A stretch of DNA of 64,000 bases from assembly GCA_902491475.1 (NCBI GenBank), contig CABUHY010000002.1, positions 99,583 through 163,582 of the forward strand. The letters run 5' to 3'. Position numbers and translations under genes: made by a program. The notes under the pieces were generated by a model. That model was not told the DNA's origin, did not search any database, and saw nothing but the letters and a program-made list of their open reading frames with translations. This stretch comes from an uncultured Eubacteriales bacterium. GTDB taxonomy: Bacteria > Bacillota > Clostridia > Oscillospirales > Acutalibacteraceae. Position 1 is the first letter of the stretch. The number at the start of each line of letters is the position of its first letter. Of this stretch, positions 59,611 through 64,000 are shown piece by piece.

Positions 59611-60789
59611 ATGCAGTTTCAGAACAAGAATGTTAAGCCGAGAAAAAGAAGCTATTACCGCTTTTCCAAAAACTATCCGAGTAAGAGCGGTAATATCTAT
59701 GCTATCGGCGAAAGCAGAACAAGAAGAAAAAAGGAAAAAAGAAACAGAATAATTTTCTATGCGTCGCTTGTACTTGTGTTTGCGGCTGTATTTCTTATTG
59801 TTTCGGTTGCACGGAATTTGTCACGCAGACCGATTGACGGTTCGGCACAGGGGCTTGCGGACAGCTATGACGGACAGTTAAAGGCTCTTGAAATGCCCGA
59901 CGAAGCACTCGGCGGAGGCATTGCTTACGAGCTTTTCAGAACTCAGCTGAAATCCGATAAAGCAAATGCGGTGGTTGTTGAGCTCAAAAGAGCCGACGGT
60001 AAACTGAATTACAGCTCTTCGGTCCAGACGGCTCTCGATATAGGCGCCTGCACGGATGCGTACGAAAATGCGGCGCAGACCGTGGAACAGCTTAAAGCCG
60101 ACGGATATAAAATAATCGCAAGCGTATATTGCTTTGAGGATCCGCTTGCGGCGTCAATGCTCAAGGGTTCGGCTGTAACAACGCAGGACGGCACGACCGT
60201 ATGGCTTGACGACAGCGCCCAAAACGACGGCAACCCGTGGCTCAACCCTTATTCGCAGACGGCACAGGATTATCTATACAGCATTATAGGCGAATGTGCC
60301 GCAATGGGAGCGGACGCGGTAATGCTCAAAAGCGTTTCTTTCCCGACGGGCGGACTTACCGATACGGCGTTTTTCTCGGGCGAAGCCGAGAGTGTGGAAA
60401 GCCGAAATTCCGTTTTGCATACCTTTGTTTCAAAGGCGGCGGAGTTTTGCGGCGATACGCAGGTTGCCGTATGCACGGATATAGGCAGTGCGCTCAATGG
60501 AAACGAACAGCTCTATTCGGGAAGTATGTTTGACAGCGGAGCACTGTTCAATGCGGTTGATTTTACACGATTTGAGCCGACCGATGCCTTTTCGGTGGGA
60601 AGCGTTTCCTCGCAGGGAATGGACAAGACGGCACTCATATCCGCGGCAATTCCGATATTGCAGCAAAAAACGGACGAGAACTATACCACGAAGGGGCTTT
60701 TGCCGATTATTGACGATGAGGCATATGTTTCAATTCTCGAAAATTCGGGAATAAATAACTATATACTCATTCAAAAAACAGATACTTGA
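59611..60789 (+). CDS. Membrane-anchored DUF4015-like putative glycoside hydrolase
   Basis: This 392-residue protein has a basic N-terminus (residues 1-45), one membrane helix at about 46-66, and an extracellular TIM-barrel-like domain. NPWLNPYSQTAQDYL and CAAMGADAVMLKSVSFP resemble the DUF4015 putative glycoside hydrolase family (NP...VDPYS...; FDEIQFDYVRFP), but the FDY acidic residue is replaced (LKS). It follows the RnfA-like gene by 12 bases with AGAGGA. Activity is uncertain. Confidence 0.7.
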   Translation: MQFQNKNVKPRKRSYYRFSKNYPSKSGNIYAIGESRTRRKKEKRNRIIFYASLVLVFAAVFLIVSVARNLSRRPIDGSAQGLADSYDGQLKALEMPDEALGGGIAYELFRTQLKSDKANAVVVELKRADGKLNYSSSVQTALDIGACTDAYENAAQTVEQLKADGYKIIASVYCFEDPLAASMLKGSAVTTQDGTTVWLDDSAQNDGNPWLNPYSQTAQDYLYSIIGECAAMGADAVMLKSVSFPTGGLTDTAFFSGEAESVESRNSVLHTFVSKAAEFCGDTQVAVCTDIGSALNGNEQLYSGSMFDSGALFNAVDFTRFEPTDAFSVGSVSSQGMDKTALISAAIPILQQKTDENYTTKGLLPIIDDEAYVSILENSGINNYILIQKTDT

Positions 60790-60814
60790 CAAAAGTCTAT
60801 GAATATGATAATAT
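60786..60814 (+). promoter_or_regulatory. Promoter of the riboswitch-ATPase unit
   Basis: TTGACA (60786-60791) and TAATAT (60809-60814) have a 17-bp spacer; the -35 overlaps the stop codon of the upstream gene. Confidence 0.85.
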
Positions 60815-60830
60815 ATCATCAACAGTTACC

Positions 60831-60926
60831 CATATTGAAGGGGAGTAGCTTGAATTCGGCGGTCAACATCATGTTGCGTTTCGCATCTGGTCGTCGAACC
60901 TATGATTAGGAAGCAAGACCTTCGGC
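60831..60926 (+). promoter_or_regulatory. yybP-ykoY (Mn2+) riboswitch
   Basis: The consensus blocks are present in order: GAAGGGGAGTAGC (from 60837), a variable hairpin with CAACATCATGTTG, TTTCGCATCTGGTCGTCGAA, and GCAAGACCTTC (to 60923). P1 pairs GAAGG (60837-60841) with CCTTC (60919-60923). CCTTC also belongs to the 5' arm of the terminator, so Mn2+ binding that stabilises P1 should prevent termination and switch the ATPase gene on. Confidence 0.88.
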
Positions 60927-60960
60927 AGACTTTTATATCTGTCGAAGGTCTTTATTTTTA
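60917..60960 (+). terminator. Riboswitch-controlled terminator
   Basis: The 13-bp stem GACCTTCGGCAGA/TCTGTCGAAGGTC with an 8-base loop is followed by TTTATTTTTA, and overlaps P1 of the riboswitch by five bases. Confidence 0.9.
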
Positions 60961-60976
60961 ACAACGGAGGAAAATT

Positions 60977-63646
60977 ATGAAACACTATCTCAGCACGACC
61001 GAAGAAGTTTTCAGGGAAACAAATTCTTCGGAAAACGGTCTGACTTCGGAGCAGGCGCAAAAGCGGCTTGAGGAAAACGGTAAGAACCGTCTTGAAGAGG
61101 GCAAGAAAAAGTCCGTTATCAGGCGGCTTCTGGAGCAGTTTACCGACCCGATGATAATCATACTTATCGTGGCGGCGGTAATTTCGGGAATTACATCTGC
61201 GTTTGACGGAAGCTTTCCGTCGGATGTAATAATCATTCTTTTTGTCGTAATACTCAATGCGGTACTCGGCGTCGTACAGGAGAGCAAGGCTGAAAAGGCG
61301 ATTGAGGCTTTGCAGGAGATGGCGGCGGCAACCTCAAAGGTCGAGCGTGACGGCAAGGTTATGCACATCAAGAGCGAGAACCTTGTTGTCGGAGACATAA
61401 TTCTCCTTGAAGCGGGAGACGCCGTTCCTGCCGACGCAAGAATAATCGAAAGCGCAAGCCTTAAAATCGAAGAGGCGGCGCTGACGGGCGAATCTGTTCC
61501 CGTAAACAAATTCATTGACATTATCTATCTTAAAGACAGCGAAAAGGATGTTCCGCTCGGCGACCGTAAGAATATGATGTATATGGGCTCTTCCGTAGTT
61601 TACGGACGGGGCAAGGCGGTTGTTACAGCAACGGGTATGGACACCGAAATGGGTAAAATTGCAGGCGCTCTCGCCGAGGCACAGGACGGACAGACACCCT
61701 TGCAGAAAAAGCTTGCACAGTTGAGCAAGATACTCAGCGTAATTGTTATCGGCATATGTGCGGTTATCTTTGCGATAGGAATTATAAGAGAACTTATTCT
61801 CGGCAATCCGATAGGTCTTGAATTCCTGCTTGATACATTTATGATAGCGGTTTCGCTTGCCGTTGCGGCAATCCCCGAGGGACTTGCGGCGGTTGTAACG
61901 GTTGTGCTTTCAATCGGCGTTACCAATATGTCGAAGAGAAATGCGATTATAAGAAAGCTTACCGCAGTTGAAACGCTCGGCTGCGCACAGATTATCTGTT
62001 CGGACAAAACGGGTACTCTCACACAGAACAAGATGACTGTTGTCGAGCACTATGCGGACGATGAAAAAATGCTTGCAACGGGTATGGCTCTTTGCACGGA
62101 TGTAAACATTGACGAAAACAAGGAGATAATCGGCGAGCCCACCGAAGCAGCTCTTGTGGCATATGCGCTCACTCTTGATTTGAACAAGAACGACCTTTCA
62201 AAGGTACAGCCGAGGGTTGCCGAAGCTCCCTTTGACTCAATGAGAAAAATGATGACCACCGTTCATTCAAAGGACGGCGGATATATTCAGTACACCAAGG
62301 GTGCTCCCGACGAAGTGCTCAAATGCTGTACGGGAATTCTGAAGGACGGCAAGGTAAGAGATATTACCGACGCCGACAAAGCGGAAATTCTCGGAAAGAA
62401 CAAGGAATATGCCGACAGGGCGTTGAGAGTTCTTGCGTGCAGCTTCAAGGAGCTTTCGGAAATCCCTGCCGACCAAAGCCCCGAAGCGCTTGAACAGGGT
62501 CTTGTTTTCTGCGGACTTGTCGGAATGATTGACCCCGTAAGACCCGAGGTCAAGGCGGCGATTGAGGAGTGCAGAACTGCGGGAATCAGACCGATTATGA
62601 TTACGGGCGACCACAAGGACACCGCAACGGCGATAGCTATGGAGCTCGGAATAATCGACAGCCCCGACGGTGCAATCACGGGCGCACAGCTCAACGAAAT
62701 TTCGGACGAGGAGTTTGAAAAAGAGGTTGAAAAGTATTCGGTCTACGCAAGAGTTCAGCCCGAACACAAGGTTAGAATAGTAAACGCCTGGAAGAAGCGC
62801 GGTATGATTACCGCAATGACGGGCGACGGCGTAAATGACGCTCCCTCGATAAAGAGTGCGGACATCGGCGTCGGAATGGGTATCACGGGTACGGATGTTA
62901 CGAAGAATGTTGCCGATATGGTGCTTGCCGACGACAACTTTGCCACAATCGTTTCGGCGGTTGAAGAGGGCAGAAGAATTTATGACAATATCCGTAAATC
63001 GATACAGTTCCTGCTTGCATCAAACCTCAGTGAGGTAATTTCGATTTTCGTCGCAAATCTTTTGGGCTTTACGATTTTGAGACCGGTTCATCTGCTTTGG
63101 ATTAACCTTGTAACCGACTGTTTCCCCGCACTTGCGCTTGCAATGGAAAAGGGCGAAAAGGATATAATGAAGCGTCCTCCGAGAAATTCAAAGGATGGAA
63201 TTTTCGCAGGCGGCGTAGGCTTTGATATATTCTATCAAGGTATTTTGGTAACGGCGCTTACGCTTGCGGCTTACTTTATAGGTCACCATATCGAAGCGGG
63301 TGTATGGGAAATTACAAATTCTCCCGACGGCATGACAATGGCATTCCTTACCATGAGTATGTGTGAGATTTTCCATTCGCTGAATATGCGTTCGCAGAGG
63401 GGCTCGACGGTGGCAATGACCTTCAAGGGCAGCCACAACCTGTATCTTTTGGGCTCGTGCCTGCTTTCGCTTCTTATGACAACGGTAGTAATTTATGTAC
63501 CGTTCCTTTCAAACGCATTCGGCTTTGAGAGCATTGACTTGGGCGAATATGCGGTTGCGCTCGCACTCGCATTCGCTATCATTCCGCTTGTCGAAATCGT
63601 TAAGGCGATTGAAAGAGCGTATGATAAAAAGAAAGCGAAGAAATAA
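60977..63646 (+). CDS. P-type cation ATPase, probable Mn2+/Ca2+ exporter
   Basis: This 889-residue protein is a P2-type ATPase. It has the actuator loop LTGESVP near residue 169, the M4 ion site AAIPEGLAAVVTVVLSIG, the phosphorylation site CSDKTGTLTQNKM near 341, the nucleotide region KGAPDEVL, the hinge MTGDGVNDAPSIK near 615, and M6 LWINLVTDCFPALALAME. SERCA-like bacterial members export Ca2+ or Mn2+. The Mn2+ riboswitch in the leader makes Mn2+ the more likely physiological cargo. GGAGG precedes the start. Confidence 0.93.
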   Translation: MKHYLSTTEEVFRETNSSENGLTSEQAQKRLEENGKNRLEEGKKKSVIRRLLEQFTDPMIIILIVAAVISGITSAFDGSFPSDVIIILFVVILNAVLGVVQESKAEKAIEALQEMAAATSKVERDGKVMHIKSENLVVGDIILLEAGDAVPADARIIESASLKIEEAALTGESVPVNKFIDIIYLKDSEKDVPLGDRKNMMYMGSSVVYGRGKAVVTATGMDTEMGKIAGALAEAQDGQTPLQKKLAQLSKILSVIVIGICAVIFAIGIIRELILGNPIGLEFLLDTFMIAVSLAVAAIPEGLAAVVTVVLSIGVTNMSKRNAIIRKLTAVETLGCAQIICSDKTGTLTQNKMTVVEHYADDEKMLATGMALCTDVNIDENKEIIGEPTEAALVAYALTLDLNKNDLSKVQPRVAEAPFDSMRKMMTTVHSKDGGYIQYTKGAPDEVLKCCTGILKDGKVRDITDADKAEILGKNKEYADRALRVLACSFKELSEIPADQSPEALEQGLVFCGLVGMIDPVRPEVKAAIEECRTAGIRPIMITGDHKDTATAIAMELGIIDSPDGAITGAQLNEISDEEFEKEVEKYSVYARVQPEHKVRIVNAWKKRGMITAMTGDGVNDAPSIKSADIGVGMGITGTDVTKNVADMVLADDNFATIVSAVEEGRRIYDNIRKSIQFLLASNLSEVISIFVANLLGFTILRPVHLLWINLVTDCFPALALAMEKGEKDIMKRPPRNSKDGIFAGGVGFDIFYQGILVTALTLAAYFIGHHIEAGVWEITNSPDGMTMAFLTMSMCEIFHSLNMRSQRGSTVAMTFKGSHNLYLLGSCLLSLLMTTVVIYVPFLSNAFGFESIDLGEYAVALALAFAIIPLVEIVKAIERAYDKKKAKK

Positions 63647-63660
63647 TTGAAAAGCTAAAT

Positions 63661-63700
63661 AAAACGGCTTATTTGCATTTTCGCAAATGAGCCGTTTTTG
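63661..63700 (+). terminator. Terminator after the P-type ATPase gene
   Basis: The 15-bp stem AAACGGCTTATTTGC/GCAAATGAGCCGTTT (one wobble) is followed by T. Confidence 0.92.
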
Positions 63701-63722
63701 ATAAAGCGAGTTATTACGGTAG

Positions 63723-63803
63723 GGCGGGGGTGATTTCCCTATTAGGGAAAATGTCTGCGTAAGCAGACAAAAGGGTGCCCGAATTCGGGAGCAAGCCCCC
63801 GCC
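63723..63803. repeat. Structured multi-hairpin intergenic element
   Basis: An outer 8-bp stem GGCGGGGG/CCCCCGCC (63723-63730 with 63796-63803) encloses three hairpins: TTTCCC/GGGAAA (63734-63750), TGTCTGC/GCAGACA with a GTAA tetraloop (63752-63769), and the palindrome CCCGAATTCGGG (63778-63789). It is GC-richer than normal intergenic DNA and no coding frame is convincing. Confidence 0.6.
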
Positions 63804-64000
63804 GCACAATGCCCTTACGGACGAGGTAAGAGTGAATAGTGAAGAGTGAAGAGGTGTGGGTGCTTCGCACGGATTGAAATTTATATCATATCGTAGGGAC
63901 AGGGCTTGCCCCTGTCCGAAATCCGCAAAAGTCGGTAGCGACAGCGAGCCGTCGGGAGGGCGTTTACAACCGAGCAGGCGAGCCGAGCGTGATTTTTGCG
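63804..64000. repeat. Non-coding repeat-like DNA at the window edge
   Basis: It contains short direct repeats of GTGAATAGTGAAGAGTGAAG type (63831-63851), the inverted repeat GGACAGGG/CCCCTGTCC (63897-63918), and GC-rich tail sequence. No gene, promoter or terminator was recognised. It resembles the dispersed intergenic repeats common in Ruminococcaceae genomes, which is a judgement rather than a search result. Confidence 0.5.

Noticed and set aside
63723..63803. tRNA gene
   Set aside because: The cloverleaf-like fold lacks the conserved D-loop and T-loop bases, and the acceptor and anticodon geometry does not fit.

Overview
The window looks like a chromosome segment of an anaerobic Gram-positive Clostridia member, most likely a Ruminococcus-like member of the Oscillospiraceae. 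The evidence is AGGAGG-type ribosome sites, sigma-A promoters with 16-17 bp spacers, short U-rich terminators, an EF-P with the PGKG loop, a spore-type polysaccharide deacetylase, and two secreted transglutaminase-like proteins ending in dockerin modules. No rRNA, tRNA, CRISPR array or transposase gene was found. Most of the window is tightly packed core genome. An AT-richer accessory stretch lies between about 28 and 41 kb.

Layout. 1-1.3 kb (minus): a WalJ-like metallo-hydrolase, cut by the window edge, and a glycerophosphodiesterase. 1.4-11.2 kb (plus): one long operon with an ATP-grasp ligase, an Asp/Glu racemase, an asparagine synthetase, a GlmU-like protein, pth, mfd and an MmcQ-like gene. 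Its first three genes match the D-Asp/D-Asn peptidoglycan cross-bridge pathway of Enterococcus faecium and Lactococcus. 11.2-15.3 kb: an OmpR-type two-component system and a beta-helix lipoprotein; the two promoters carry the same direct-repeat operator. 15.4-18.6 kb: rpsU, yqeG, an M24 peptidase, efp and a CD1247-like protein. 18.6-27.8 kb: a deacetylase, trkA-trkH, an AraC regulator, a HAD phosphatase, an undescribed 40-residue gene, a DUF3048 lipoprotein and an EF-G paralog.

28-41 kb: secreted unknowns, the dockerin pair, a murL-murD2 pair (D-Glu introduced by epimerising UDP-MurNAc-L-Ala-L-Glu), an apparently zinc-less M14 protein, a Nudix hydrolase, maf, three small secreted unknowns, and a 1.7-kb block flanked by 26-bp direct repeats. 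The block carries a promoter, a strongly folded leader RNA with a terminator, and an M48 peptidase with PASTA-like repeats. 41-52.5 kb: a D-2-hydroxyacid dehydrogenase; a translationally coupled operon (VTT membrane protein, galK-like, two M42 peptidases, GNAT, a methionine-gamma-lyase-like protein, a phosphohexomutase); then acpP, proS and a lipoprotein. 52.6-56.7 kb: proB, proA, a membrane protein, rpe and a MecA-like gene. 56.8-60.8 kb: an rnfD-E-A-like operon without the soluble Rnf subunits, whose products lack the four cluster cysteines. 60.8-63.7 kb: a yybP-ykoY (Mn2+) riboswitch and a P-type ATPase. The last 300 bases are a non-coding, strongly folded repeat-like region.

The strongest leads for something new are the cysteine-free Rnf-like complex, the folded leader RNA inside the repeat-flanked M48 block, the GlmU that has lost its uridylyltransferase motifs, and the two D-amino-acid wall pathways (MurL/MurD2 and a probable D-Asp/D-Asn bridge) in one organism.
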